The notes below the pieces were generated by a model that had not been told where the DNA came from, searched no databases, and saw only the letters and a list, made by a program, of their open reading frames with translations. A stretch of 30,529 nt of DNA, from assembly GCA_035513275.1 (NCBI GenBank), contig DATKCJ010000392.1, positions 1 to 30,529 on the forward strand, written 5' to 3'. Both the position numbers and the translations under genes were made by a program. Shown here in pieces: positions 17,129 to 25,498 of this stretch (the first letter of the stretch is position 1; each line of letters opens with the position of its first letter). The DNA comes from DATKCJ01 sp035513275 (GTDB lineage: Bacteria; Verrucomicrobiota; Verrucomicrobiia; Opitutales; Opitutaceae).

Positions 17129-17347
17129 ATGGCTCTTGAACAAAACGACCAACCCGCCGGCGGCCGTCCGCCACAGGCGGGACTTGTGATCGGCGTGATC
17201 GCGATCGGCGCCATCGCGATGGCCGTGCTGATCCTGACGTTGCTGCGGAACGTGCCAATCGTGGTGCGAACCTTCCTGATCGCGGCGGATCTGCTGATCT
17301 CAGCGCTCGCCTGCTGGGCGATCGCACGCTCGGCGAAGCGCGGGTAA
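17129..17347 (+). CDS. Small membrane protein, 72 residues
   Basis: From ATG 17129 the product has a short polar N-terminus with Gly/Pro/Gln residues and two membrane helices (about 18-39 and 46-66), ending in SAKRG. It belongs to no family I recognise. The hydrophobic profile is clean and it lies 25 bases after the SDR gene on the same strand, so it may be the last gene of that operon. Its TAA stop at 17345-17347 is immediately followed by GTAG, the first bases of a palindromic element. No Shine-Dalgarno sequence is seen. Confidence 0.65.
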   Translation: MALEQNDQPAGGRPPQAGLVIGVIAIGAIAMAVLILTLLRNVPIVVRTFLIAADLLISALACWAIARSAKRG

Positions 17348-17413
17348 GTAGGGCAGGTCTATCTGACCTGCCGATTCGCCGACCGCGATTCGCGGGTCAA
17401 AGACCCGCGCTAC
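17348..17413. repeat. REP/BIME-like inverted pair, copy 3
   Basis: GTAG (17348-17351) is followed by the hairpin ggcaggtc/gacctgcc (17352-17359, 17365-17372). At the other end the hairpin cgcgggtc/gacccgcg (17391-17398, 17402-17409) is followed by CTAC (17410-17413). Architecture matches copy 1 but both stems have different sequences, each kept perfectly paired. It lies directly after a stop codon, between convergent genes, where it could end transcription from either side. Confidence 0.8.
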
Positions 17414-17446
17414 GGCAGAGCGTCTTTCGGCGGACTGCCCTCCGAG

Positions 17447-17568
17447 GTGGGGCGCGTTGTCCCTAACGCGCCCGATCGCGTGCGAGCGCTTGGGCGTCTT
17501 GGGGGGACAAGCCGCCCTATCTTCAGAAGCGCAACTACCGTCACCACTACGTGCGGACAACGCCCCAC
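17447..17568. repeat. REP/BIME-like inverted pair, copy 4 (longer)
   Basis: The outer stem gtggggcg (17447-17454) pairs with cgccccac (17561-17568). The first hairpin is gggcgcgtt/aacgcgccc (17450-17458, 17465-17473). A second imperfect hairpin (gggcg-cttg with caag-cgccc) follows near 17490-17520. The right end repeats the ggcgttgtcc string of the left end in inverted form. With copy 3 it fills most of the 268-base gap between the convergent small membrane protein and HNH genes. Confidence 0.65.
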
Positions 17569-17615
17569 TCAGCGTAACCCGCGCTACCTTAGGAAAACAC
17601 CGTCAGATGGTTTCC

Positions 17616-18257
17616 TCAGGACTCCTCGAGCTCGACGTTCCAATAGGCGACGTCGAGGAAGTGCCGCCACTCCGGGTGGTGCACTTGCCGGCCGAGCGCC
17701 ATGCTGATGATCGGGCGCCACTTCGGCTTCACGGCCTTGCGGACGAGCCTCATGTTCGCCTCGTGCGGGAGGCGGTTTGCCTTGCGCGTGTTGCAGCGGA
17801 TGCACGAGCACACGACGTTTTCCCACGTGGTGCGGCCGCCGTAGTGGCGCGGGATCACGTGGTCGAGATTGAGCTCCTCGCGCCGGAAGACACCACCGCA
17901 ATACTGGCAGCGGTTCTTGTCGCGCTCGAAGACGTTGTTGCGGGTGAGCTTCAGCTCCTTGCACGGCATCCGGTCGAACAACGTGAGCAGGATAACGCGT
18001 GGCAGCCGGATCGTGCGGTTGACGGTGTGGATCGCGTCGAGCTCCGAGACGGGAGGGTTCGCCCGCGAGAAGTCGATCCAGTCCATCATCGTGAACACGC
18101 GGAAGTCGTCCGGCTCGGCCTCGTGGTGGACGACTGCGGCGTGTCCCCGCGCCAGGAGGATGAAGGCGCGCTGCGTGCCAATGACGTTCACCGCCTGCCA
18201 CAGGCGGTTCAAGACCAGCACTGGTTGTCCGAGCACGGCGTCCATAATCGGGCTCAT
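17616..18257 (-). CDS. HNH endonuclease family protein
   Basis: The 213-residue product carries an HNH nuclease domain at about 105-165: Cys117-x-x-Cys120 (CQYC), the core LDHVIPRHYGG with His133, Asn147 in WENVV, and Cys152-x-x-Cys155 (CIRC) followed by NTRKANR. The paired CxxC motifs hold a structural zinc. The N-terminal half (LVLNRLWQAVNVIGTQRA) is typical of the stand-alone chromosomal HNH proteins common in cyanobacteria and Verrucomicrobia, which are often single-copy housekeeping genes of unknown role rather than restriction or homing enzymes. ATG 18257 is used; ATG 18245 is an alternative four codons in. It is divergent from the HtrA gene. Confidence 0.9.
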   Translation of the reverse strand: MSPIMDAVLGQPVLVLNRLWQAVNVIGTQRAFILLARGHAAVVHHEAEPDDFRVFTMMDWIDFSRANPPVSELDAIHTVNRTIRLPRVILLTLFDRMPCKELKLTRNNVFERDKNRCQYCGGVFRREELNLDHVIPRHYGGRTTWENVVCSCIRCNTRKANRLPHEANMRLVRKAVKPKWRPIISMALGRQVHHPEWRHFLDVAYWNVELEES

Positions 18258-18308
18258 GTGCTAAGTCGGGGCCCACGAGGTGTCAACACGCCGGGTCTGG
18301 GACTGAAC

Positions 18309-18383
18309 GTGGGTCGGGCATTTTGCCCGACTCCGAATCTGCACGCGCGCCCGCAGAACCGTCGGGCATAAAGCCGGGCCCAC
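18309..18383. repeat. REP/BIME-like inverted pair, copy 5
   Basis: GTGGG (18309-18313) pairs with CCCAC (18379-18383). The left hairpin gtcgggca/tgcccgac (18313-18320, 18324-18331) is perfect with a three-base loop. The right hairpin is imperfect and seems eroded, though GTCGGGCAT recurs there. It lies in the 309-base gap (18258-18566) between the divergent HNH and HtrA genes. The rest of that gap shows only a weak promoter-like candidate near 18523-18552. Confidence 0.7.
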
Positions 18384-18566
18384 AACCGGAGGTGAAAAGG
18401 AGCCGTGCGTAAGGCTCGACTCACAAAAAAGTCAAAACCAAGCGCAGCGGAGAGGACTATTTGCATCGCGCGTGATCCGTTGTTCACTTTCCTGATTGCG
18501 AGTGTTCGCCCCGACATATTCTGGAACATTCGGCCCCGGCACCGGTGTCTAAGCCCGCAAACCTCC

Positions 18567-20075
18567 ATGATTCCCAAGCCAATCGCACGAACCTTCCTGC
18601 CAATCCTCCTTCCGCTCCTACTGGTCGCGACGTCGGCCACCGCCAGGCCCGCGCCTGAGCTTAAGATCGACGGCTCGCCGCCGGTGCGCGATCGAGGGCC
18701 GTTCCAGAGCTTCTCACCGGTAGTGAAGAAGGCCTCGCCGAGCGTCGCCTACGTTTTCTCCACGAAGACGGTGCGCTCGCCGCGGCCGGACTTGATGCCG
18801 TTTTTCATGGATCCGAATTTCCGCCGCTTCTTCGGCATACCCGATGACGACGGCAGCGGCGAGGGCGGCCCGCGCGGCCGGCCGGCGCCTCCGCGCGAAA
18901 GTCGCGAGCAGAGCCTCGGCTCCGGCGTGATCGTTTCCAAGGACGGCTACATCATCACCAACAACCACGTTATTGAGGGCGCCGACGAAGTCCGCGTGAC
19001 GCTCGACAACGGCAAGCGCGAATTCATCGCCGAGGTCGTCGGCCGCGACCCGAAGACCGACCTCGCGGTGCTCAAGATCGAGGCGACGGATCTGCACCCC
19101 GCCACGCTCGGCGACAGCGACCAGCTTGAGGTCGGCGACATCGTGCTCGCGATCGGGAATCCGTTCGGCATCGGGCTGACCGTCACCTCCGGCATCATCA
19201 GCGCCACGGGCCGCGGCGGCCTAGGCATCGAGGACTACGAGGACTTCATCCAGACTGATGCCGCGATCAACCCCGGCAATTCCGGCGGCGCGCTCGTCGA
19301 CGCACAGGGCCGGGTCGTCGGCATCAACACTGCGATCCTCAGCCGCAGCGGTGGATTTCAGGGCGTCGGGTTCGCGATCCCGATCGAGCTCGCCCACGCC
19401 GTGATGAACTCGCTCATCGAGCACGGCAAAGTCACGCGCGGCTTCCTCGGCGTGAACATCCAGGATCTCTCGTCCGATCTCACCGACGCCTTCAAGGTCG
19501 AGCACGGCGCGCTCGTCACCGGAGTCACCAAGGGCAGCGCCGCCGAGACCGCCGGCCTGAAGACGGGGGACGTCATCACCACCCTCAACGGCGTGCAGGT
19601 CGAGGACGGCCGCAGGCTGCGCCTCGCGATCGGTCGATTCACGCCTGGCACCGAGATCAAGCTCGGCGTCGTGCGCGACGGCGAGACGCTCGAAATCTCC
19701 GCGAAGCTCGGCGAGCAGGCCGGCGAAACACTCACTGCATCGGACTCTTCCAAGCCCGACGACGAAGGCGCGCTCAACGGGGTCGGCGTCACCGACATTC
19801 CCGAGCAGGCGCGGTCGCAGCTCAACATCCCGCCCGAACTGAAGGGCGCGCTCATCACGGACGTCGAGCAGACGAGCGCTTCCTACCGCGCCGGTCTGCG
19901 CGAAGGCGACATCGTGCTCGAGATAAATCGTCAGCGCATCGAGAACGCAGCCGAGGCCGTGCAACTCAGCCGCGATGTCACCGACAAGCGCGTGCTCGTC
20001 CTCCTCTGGCGCGGCGGCGTAAGCCGCTACGTCGTCGTCGACGAGACTGAAACCCCGCCGGCCCAAAAACGTTGA
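18567..20075 (+). CDS. degQ: Periplasmic serine protease, HtrA/DegQ family
   Basis: This protease and chaperone degrades misfolded envelope proteins. The 502 residues comprise a signal peptide (1-26, cleavage near ATARP), a trypsin-like domain with His134 (TNNHVIEG), Asp165 (KTDLAVLK) and Ser239 (NPGNSGGAL), and two PDZ domains (about 275-370 and 395-490). A Pro/Arg/Gly-rich insert at 95-115 lies in the LA-loop region. ATG 18567 is preferred because it begins a clean signal peptide; the frame is open to a GTG at 18405, but that extension is basic and overlaps non-coding DNA. The symbol is tentative: DegP, DegQ and DegS-like functions cannot be separated here, though two PDZ domains argue against DegS. 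The next gene begins 11 bases downstream. Confidence 0.93.
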   Translation: MIPKPIARTFLPILLPLLLVATSATARPAPELKIDGSPPVRDRGPFQSFSPVVKKASPSVAYVFSTKTVRSPRPDLMPFFMDPNFRRFFGIPDDDGSGEGGPRGRPAPPRESREQSLGSGVIVSKDGYIITNNHVIEGADEVRVTLDNGKREFIAEVVGRDPKTDLAVLKIEATDLHPATLGDSDQLEVGDIVLAIGNPFGIGLTVTSGIISATGRGGLGIEDYEDFIQTDAAINPGNSGGALVDAQGRVVGINTAILSRSGGFQGVGFAIPIELAHAVMNSLIEHGKVTRGFLGVNIQDLSSDLTDAFKVEHGALVTGVTKGSAAETAGLKTGDVITTLNGVQVEDGRRLRLAIGRFTPGTEIKLGVVRDGETLEISAKLGEQAGETLTASDSSKPDDEGALNGVGVTDIPEQARSQLNIPPELKGALITDVEQTSASYRAGLREGDIVLEINRQRIENAAEAVQLSRDVTDKRVLVLLWRGGVSRYVVVDETETPPAQKR

Positions 20076-20086
20076 ACACGAATTCA

Positions 20087-21007
20087 ATGTCCCGTCGCAT
20101 CGTCACGCTCGCTCTGCTCGGCTGCATGTTCACCGCCGTTGCCGCTGCGGCTGCACCCGCGCCGCCCGCGCCCGCTTCCACCGACCTGCTCGATGGCCGC
20201 GGTGCCGACGAGATCCGGATCCGCGAGGTCTTTTCGAGCCACCTGCCCGGCACGATGGCAAAGGATGCATTCCGCGCGTCGCTGCATCCGCATTTTGGCG
20301 ACTTGGAGAACAAGGACCACTTCCGCGTTTCAACCGGCTTCCGTTACGGGGCGACTTCCAACCTGGAGCTCAGCGCGGAGGTGGATTTCTACACCAGTCA
20401 CGGATTCGGTGACATTTCGTTTTGGGAGGAGAAAGGGATTCTGTCCGTGCAGTTCGGGGCGAAGCTCAACCTCGGGCGCAAGCTTTTGAAGAGTTGGGAT
20501 TCTGCCATCGGCTTCGACGCGATCATCCCTCTCGACGATCCACCGATGGAATTGACGGACGGGCTGAAGCACTTCGACCCGTATGTCACCTTCTCGAAGC
20601 GGCTCCAATCGCGTCCCAATGTCAGAGTATTCTGGGGAGTCGGAGTGGATCTTGTCAAAAAGGCGGCCTTCCCCGGAGTCCTTGGCGACAACCAGCTCGA
20701 CGACGACTCCGTTCATGCGAGCGTGGGTTTCGTGTTCGATCGCAATTACCTGCACTACACCTTCGAAACACTCGTCGCCACGACCCGCGGAATCGGCGAC
20801 ACGGACGACGATCTCCTTGTGCTGCGCCCCGGCATCATCTGGGAAGTGCCGTCGTTCCGCGACCGCACCAAGCGCAGCAACTGGATGATCGGCTTCGGTG
20901 GCAAGGTCAGCATCGGGCCCGACGGCACCGACTATGGCGGCTCGATGAAGCTCCGCTACAATCTCGATCTCAAGGACCTCTTCACGCGGAAGAAGCGGGT
21001 GGAGTAG
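20087..21007 (+). CDS. Outer-membrane beta-barrel candidate
   Basis: The 306-residue product has a signal peptide (MSRRIVTLALLGCMFTAVAAAAA) followed by a Pro/Ala-rich linker. The remainder consists of alternating-hydrophobicity strands such as FRVSTGFRYGATSNLELSAEVDFYTS, typical of a transmembrane beta-barrel; this example is longer in the protein and given here only in pieces: GFRYGATSNLELS and AEVDFYTS. Expected features such as WGVGVDLV and NYLHYTFETLVAT repeat the pattern. No family name is offered. The C-terminus KRVE lacks the usual final aromatic residue, so the barrel assignment is not certain. It starts 11 bases after the HtrA stop (a TTG at 20072 would overlap), so it is probably co-transcribed with the protease that could police its folding. 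Confidence 0.7.
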   Translation: MSRRIVTLALLGCMFTAVAAAAAPAPPAPASTDLLDGRGADEIRIREVFSSHLPGTMAKDAFRASLHPHFGDLENKDHFRVSTGFRYGATSNLELSAEVDFYTSHGFGDISFWEEKGILSVQFGAKLNLGRKLLKSWDSAIGFDAIIPLDDPPMELTDGLKHFDPYVTFSKRLQSRPNVRVFWGVGVDLVKKAAFPGVLGDNQLDDDSVHASVGFVFDRNYLHYTFETLVATTRGIGDTDDDLLVLRPGIIWEVPSFRDRTKRSNWMIGFGGKVSIGPDGTDYGGSMKLRYNLDLKDLFTRKKRVE

Positions 21008-21075
21008 ACAGCCGGCGGTCCGTTGTCGTCGCGGCCTGCCGATCGCAGGCGCAGTCCATCTCGAACATCGGTGCC

Positions 21076-21168
21076 AACCAACGAGCTGCGCTTGCGGTGA
21101 GCGGCTCCGATGCACGGGGTGACGACGTCAGTCCGCGCTCACCTTCGGGCTCGCGCATCGGGCCGGTT
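21076..21168. other. Long nested palindrome, attC-like
   Basis: Three arms pair in order: aacc/ggtt (21076-21079, 21165-21168), cgagc/gctcg (21082-21086, 21149-21153) and ggtgagcg/cgctcacc (21096-21103, 21136-21143). An inner tgacg/cgtca lies within the 32-base centre. Length (93 bases), imperfect stem and terminal AAC/GTT resemble an integron attC site, but the core is not a canonical RYYYAAC/GTTRRRY pair. The gap 21008-21204 also holds a small hairpin gcctgc/gcaggc (21034-21050) after the upstream stop. Confidence 0.4.
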
Positions 21169-21204
21169 CGTCATGATCCTTGCCAGACCAGTCCTGATAT
21201 TCCG

Positions 21205-21807
21205 ATGGCGGTATACACGACCTTCTTTGTGATGAGCGCGACAGCGCTTACATCCGCATTTCCCGATTGGAAGCCGCCGCTCCCAGAGCCGGAGTCTCGC
21301 GTCGTCACCACACTCTTCGGCACACAAACGGTTCACACGCGAGCGCCCCTATTCGATCCCTCTAAAACTCCATTTCCAGCTACAGGAACGGCGAAGGTGA
21401 TAGTCGGTAGTTACAGCGACTACTTGGAAGCGAGGCTTCCGGATGCAGTCGCCAACGCTCCGCACTGGGCGACGAAAGGACTCACCTCTGTCGAGCTGGA
21501 TCCACTCGGAGCCATAGTCGATGCGCGCCCGTCGATGCAGGTGGCGCTGTTCGGACCTCCACCGCAAAGTTGCGTTATCTATGAATTCCGCAAGGAAGTG
21601 CTTTCCGCCATTCTAGCTTCTCCCGATGAGTTTGCTCGGAGATGGGCCGCGGAGATGTCGACCACAGTGCACACGCATTCTCAAACAGGCGTTCGCGTGT
21701 CGCCAGATTGGGCGATCGAGGACGCGCTGCGAATCATCGAGCACCTCCGCGCTTTGATGGAGGAGAGCGCAGACAGCGCATCGCTGTATCTTTTGATCGA
21801 GTCGTGA
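21205..21807 (+). CDS. Orphan hypothetical protein, 200 residues
   Basis: I do not recognise the product by function. It begins MAVYTTFFVMSATALTSAFP and continues DWKPPLPEPESRVV; I recall similar openings in unnamed proteins of soil bacteria but cannot name a family. It is soluble, with a helical C-terminal third (IEDALRIIEHLRALMEESADS). The sequence is visibly less GC-rich than its neighbours and uses codons such as CTA, ATA and TTA-type A/T-ending triplets more freely, a sign of transfer. It follows the attC-like palindrome by 36 bases and ends 27 bases before the next gene. ATG 21205 is chosen because the same frame upstream is antisense-like and overlaps the barrel gene. Confidence 0.72.
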   Translation: MAVYTTFFVMSATALTSAFPDWKPPLPEPESRVVTTLFGTQTVHTRAPLFDPSKTPFPATGTAKVIVGSYSDYLEARLPDAVANAPHWATKGLTSVELDPLGAIVDARPSMQVALFGPPPQSCVIYEFRKEVLSAILASPDEFARRWAAEMSTTVHTHSQTGVRVSPDWAIEDALRIIEHLRALMEESADSASLYLLIES

Positions 21808-21834
21808 ACAGGCACAATCAACATAGCCCGAATC

Positions 21835-22803
21835 ATGCCGCACGGCCAAAACTCGGAAAGCCCGGTCATACGCTGGCTTCTTGATTCCGATCCTTCGATC
21901 CGCTGGCAGGTGATGCGCGACCTGACCAACGCGCCTGCGGAGGATGTCGCGGCCGAGCGCGCGAGGGTCGCGACTGTTGGCGTTGGCGCGCGGCTGCTCG
22001 CGCTCCAAGCGCCCGACGGACGCTGGGGAGGCGCGGCGTGGAATCGCGGATGGAATTCCACGATGCATGTCCTGATGTTGCTGCGTGATATGGGGCTTGA
22101 TCCCGAGTGCGACCAGGCGCGTCGCGCGTTGGGGCTCGTCCGCGATGGCGTGACTTGGAACGGCTGCGGTCCGCCGGAAGCGGACAGCAACCCATTCTTC
22201 GCCGGTGAGACTGAGCCCTGCATCAATGGACAGGTGGCCGCAGTCGGCGCCTACTTCGGCCAGGACGTGCGGAATATCGTGGACCGGCTGCTTGCCGAGC
22301 AGCTCCCCGATGGCGGCTGGAACTGCGAGGCGGAGAACGGTTCGACTCGGTCGTCGTTCAACACCACGATCTGCGTGCTCGAGGCACTCCTCGAGCACGA
22401 GCTGCGCGCCGGGAGCAGCCCGCGTATGACCGCGGCCCGTCTTCGTGGGCAGGAATACCTCCTCGATCGCCGTCTCTTTCGGCGGTTATCGACCGGCGAG
22501 ATCATCGAGCGGGATCGCAAGAGCGGCGCCGTGTGGACGCACTTCGCCTTCCCAACGTGGTGGCACTACGACGTGTTGCGCGGACTCGACTATCTGCGCC
22601 GCGCCGGCGTAGCGCTCGACGATCGCGTGAGAGGGGCGGTCGCATTGGTGGCATCGAAGCGCGACAGCGAAGGGCGCTGGTCGCTCGAGGTTCGGTATCC
22701 CGGTGTGATGTCCGTCGAACTGGACGAAGGCGAAGGCCAGCCGAGCCGCTGGATCACGCTGCGAGCCTTGCGAGTGCTGCGCTGGAGTTCGATACGAGAC
22801 TAA
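21835..22803 (+). CDS. Terpenoid-cyclase/prenyltransferase-fold protein
   Basis: The 322-residue protein has the (alpha/alpha)6-barrel repeat signature of squalene cyclase-like proteins: LQAPDGRWGG, LLAEQLPDGGWNCEAENG and the closing KRDSEGRWSLEV are QW-type motifs, each before a helix pair. The DxDD motif of squalene-hopene cyclase and the zinc ligands of protein prenyltransferases are not evident, and it is half the length of a true cyclase. It is therefore probably not a terpene cyclase; stand-alone proteins of this kind are widespread and uncharacterised. No signal peptide. The function is open. Confidence 0.8.
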   Translation: MPHGQNSESPVIRWLLDSDPSIRWQVMRDLTNAPAEDVAAERARVATVGVGARLLALQAPDGRWGGAAWNRGWNSTMHVLMLLRDMGLDPECDQARRALGLVRDGVTWNGCGPPEADSNPFFAGETEPCINGQVAAVGAYFGQDVRNIVDRLLAEQLPDGGWNCEAENGSTRSSFNTTICVLEALLEHELRAGSSPRMTAARLRGQEYLLDRRLFRRLSTGEIIERDRKSGAVWTHFAFPTWWHYDVLRGLDYLRRAGVALDDRVRGAVALVASKRDSEGRWSLEVRYPGVMSVELDEGEGQPSRWITLRALRVLRWSSIRD

Positions 22804-22921
22804 GAGTGCCGCGCCGGCGTGCAGCGGCGCGAAGAGGCATCACGCCGCAAGGGCCTGATCTAAATCCCCGGCGCCCCACCCGATTCTGAACCTACCGTCC
22901 GGATCAGGGGTCTTTAGTGCC

Positions 22922-23467
22922 ATGAACTCTGTCCTCGTCCAGATCGACTGGCATCAAATGTGGGTGCCCTCGAGTCCGCTGCTCGATGTCATGCTGCGCG
23001 GCACGGTGATGTATCTCGGGTTGGTGCTGCTCTTCAGGGTCCTGCGGCGTGAGTCAAGCAGCCTGTCCCTTGCCGATGTGCTGCTCGTTGTCTTGATCTC
23101 AGACGCCGCGCAAAACGGGATGGCGGGCGAGTATCGCTCCATCACCGAGGGCTTGGTGCTCGTCGGAACAATCGCGACCTGGAGCTATGTGCTCGATTGG
23201 GCCCGCTACCACTTCAAGTCGATGGAGCGCCTGCTCACGCCACCGCCGCTGCCTCTCGTGCGCGACGGCGTGATGCTGCGCCACAACATGCGACGCGAAT
23301 TCATCTCCGATGATGAATTCAAGACGCAGATGCGCGAGCATGGCATCGCGCGGATCGAGGACGTGCAAAGCTGCCACCTCGAGCCAGACGGGCAGATCAG
23401 CATGATCTCCTCGAAGAAGTCGAAGTCTGAAAAGAAGCCCGGCAAGAGCACGCACCCAAACGCGTGA
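22922..23467 (+). CDS. DUF421/YetF-family membrane protein
   Basis: The 181-residue product has about three N-terminal membrane helices (residues about 24-42, 52-70 and 75-97) followed by a cytoplasmic domain, the layout of the DUF421/YetF family. The segment DVLLVVLISDAAQNGMAGEYRSITEG is the family's conserved helix-turn (shown here across its length as ADVLLVVLISDAAQNG then MAGEYRSITEG), and the later REFISDDEFKTQMREHGI belongs to the YetF C-terminal domain. The last 25 residues are Lys/Ser-rich. Function is unknown, with a suggested envelope or stress role in some species. Its end lies seven bases from the convergent helicase stop. Confidence 0.88.
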   Translation: MNSVLVQIDWHQMWVPSSPLLDVMLRGTVMYLGLVLLFRVLRRESSSLSLADVLLVVLISDAAQNGMAGEYRSITEGLVLVGTIATWSYVLDWARYHFKSMERLLTPPPLPLVRDGVMLRHNMRREFISDDEFKTQMREHGIARIEDVQSCHLEPDGQISMISSKKSKSEKKPGKSTHPNA

Positions 23468-23474
23468 GTCCGGA

Positions 23475-25286
23475 CTAGGCGGATGAACCCGGCGTCGAAA
23501 CCGCCTCCGGCGCGAGCACGACGCCGAGGAGCCGGATGCCGCGGAGCTTGTTCACGACGAGTTCGACTTCGGACTGCTCGACGTCGACGAGGCTGTGGTC
23601 CTCATGCAGGTCGATCGCACCGACTGACTTCGCGGGCAGCCGCGTGACGCCTGCGATCTTTCCGACGAGATCCGCGGGCGTGACTTTCTGCTGCTGGCCG
23701 ATGTTGAAACGCACGGTCGAAAATCCCGGCTCGCGTCCTGTTCGCGGTTTGCGCTCGAACTTCTGCTTCTTCGCTGCTTTCGGAGCCGGCTTCTGGAAAT
23801 ACTTCGCGAACTCGGGCACGGGCTTCGCCGGCACTTCCTCTTTCGGACTCTCCACGGCCTGCGGCTTCGGCGCCGGGGGCGCGGCAACTTGAGAAGGTTC
23901 GATAGGCGGAGCGACCTTCGTCGCGCGCTTCGGCGCGGGCGGCGGTGCATCCTCGAATCGCTTCGGAGGCGCGACGGAGGCGGGGGCTCCCTCGTTCGCC
24001 TGTCCCTGCAGCATCTGCATGAGCGCGGAGGCGATGTCGGTGCTCGAGTAGCCCTGGTCGAGCAGCCGGTCGATCATTCGGTCCTGCTTCTTGAAGGCGC
24101 CGCCGTCGAGGACTGCGCGAAGTTTCTCGAAGAAGACGCTGGTGCGCGCCTCCTCGACCTCGTCAAGGGACGGCACGCGCTCGCGGCGAATGTCGAGCCG
24201 GCCGAAGCGCACCATTCCCTGCAGCTTGTAGACTTCGCGACCACAGACGAACGTGAACGCCCTGCCCGACCGGCCCGCGCGGCCCGTGCGACCGATACGG
24301 TGTGTGTAATCCTCGGCATCGTTCGGCAGATCGTAGTTGAAGACGACCTCGAGGTCATCGACGTCGAGACCACGCGCGGCGACGTCAGTCGCGATCAAGA
24401 ACTCGAAACCGCGGCGGCGGAATTTCTCCATCACGCGGTTGCGCTGCATCTGGCTCAGGTCGCCGTGCAGGCGATCGACAGAGTAGCCGCGGGCGTGCAT
24501 CTGCTCGTCGAGTTCGTCGACCATGATCTTCGTGCTGCAAAAAATGATTCCGTAGCGAAGGTCGTGGAGATCGATGAGGCGAGTGAGCACCTCGAGCTTC
24601 GAGCGGCGGTCGACTTCGAAGAAGACCTGCTCGACCTGCGGTGCGTTGTGCGCCTGCGCATCGATCGTCACCTTCACCGGATCTCGCACGGTCCGGCTGA
24701 TGAGGTCCTGGATCGCGCGCGGCATCGTCGCGGAGAAGAACAGCATCTGGCGCGACTCGGGCGCGGCCGCGACGACCTGCTCGATGTCCTCGCGGAAGCC
24801 CATGTCGAGCATCCTGTCGGCCTCGTCGAGCACGAGCATGCGCAGTGCGTCTAGCTTGAGCGTGCCGCGCCGCATGTGGTCGAGCACGCGGCCGGGTGTG
24901 CCGATGACGATCTGCGCACCCGCGGCGAGCGCGCGGAACTGCCGGTCATACGACTGTCCGCCAAAGATCGGCACCTCGCGGATGCCGGGCTTGAAGGCCG
25001 CGAGCTTCGCGATTTCCTCGGCCACCTGCAGGGCGAGTTCGCGCGTGGGGCAGAGGATGAGCGCCTGCACGGCGCGGAGCTTCGGGTCGATCTTTTCAAG
25101 CGCCGGGATGCCGAAGGCCGCGGTCTTGCCGGAGCCCGTGGAGGACTGGCCGATCACATCGCGACCCGACATCGCGACCGGGATCACCGCGGTCTGGATG
25201 GGCGAGGCTTCCTCGAAGCCCATCTTGTCGACGGCCTTTAGGATCTCGGTCGAAACGCCGAGCTCGTTGAATTTGCGCTTTTCCAT
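23475..25286 (-). CDS. DEAD-box ATP-dependent RNA helicase
   Basis: The 603-residue enzyme unwinds structured RNA, probably in ribosome assembly or cold adaptation. It has the Q motif (Gln31 in ASPIQT), motif I SSTGSGKT (48-55), PTREL (80-84), DEAD (154-157), SAT (185-187) and motif VI HRIGRTGRAGRSG. A Pro/Ala/Lys-rich linker (about 430-520) leads to a C-terminal DbpA-type RNA-binding domain (about 525-600; FNIGQQQKVTPADLVGKIAG). This layout is of the DeaD/CsdA type. Motif I begins SS instead of the common AQ, a mild variation. The start is ATG 25286. The RRM protein gene lies upstream on the same strand, separated by a terminator and a palindromic element, so they are probably separate transcripts. 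Confidence 0.94.
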   Translation of the reverse strand: MEKRKFNELGVSTEILKAVDKMGFEEASPIQTAVIPVAMSGRDVIGQSSTGSGKTAAFGIPALEKIDPKLRAVQALILCPTRELALQVAEEIAKLAAFKPGIREVPIFGGQSYDRQFRALAAGAQIVIGTPGRVLDHMRRGTLKLDALRMLVLDEADRMLDMGFREDIEQVVAAAPESRQMLFFSATMPRAIQDLISRTVRDPVKVTIDAQAHNAPQVEQVFFEVDRRSKLEVLTRLIDLHDLRYGIIFCSTKIMVDELDEQMHARGYSVDRLHGDLSQMQRNRVMEKFRRRGFEFLIATDVAARGLDVDDLEVVFNYDLPNDAEDYTHRIGRTGRAGRSGRAFTFVCGREVYKLQGMVRFGRLDIRRERVPSLDEVEEARTSVFFEKLRAVLDGGAFKKQDRMIDRLLDQGYSSTDIASALMQMLQGQANEGAPASVAPPKRFEDAPPPAPKRATKVAPPIEPSQVAAPPAPKPQAVESPKEEVPAKPVPEFAKYFQKPAPKAAKKQKFERKPRTGREPGFSTVRFNIGQQQKVTPADLVGKIAGVTRLPAKSVGAIDLHEDHSLVDVEQSEVELVVNKLRGIRLLGVVLAPEAVSTPGSSA

Positions 25287-25322
25287 GTGTGGGAGTCGTT
25301 CCCGGTATTCGATCAGTCTCTT

Positions 25323-25379
25323 GTGGGTCGGGGTTCATCCCCGACAACGGATTCGCAGAAGTGGGAAATAAATCCCTAC
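25323..25379. repeat. REP/BIME-like inverted pair, copy 6
   Basis: GTGG (25323-25326) is followed by the hairpin gtcgggg/ccccgac (25327-25333, 25339-25345). At the other end, ggga/tccc (25363-25366, 25373-25376) runs into CTAC (25376-25379). The left arm is closely similar to copy 5. It lies 37 bases before the helicase start on the minus strand, so it is likely to be in the helicase's leader or promoter region. Confidence 0.65.
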
Positions 25380-25441
25380 CGACAAGAAGAGCCGGATTGC
25401 CTGCGAAGACAAAACATCGCGGTTGTTCTGCAGAAAAGAAA

Positions 25442-25474
25442 AAGGGACGGGTCGCGCGGGGCGCCCCGTCCCTT
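25442..25474 (-). terminator. Rho-independent terminator of the RRM protein gene
   Basis: A perfect 10-base-pair stem, aagggacggg (25442-25451) with cccgtccctt (25465-25474), encloses a GC-rich loop. Read on the minus strand it is followed by a T-rich run (cccttt then ttcttttc). It lies 25 bases beyond the stop of the RRM gene. Confidence 0.85.
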
Positions 25475-25498
25475 CGAATTGTTGTCCGTGTCTACGGA

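Noticed and set aside
17616..18257. HNH protein as a homing or restriction endonuclease
   Set aside because: No intron, intein, methyltransferase or mobile-element context; the form matches stand-alone chromosomal HNH proteins.
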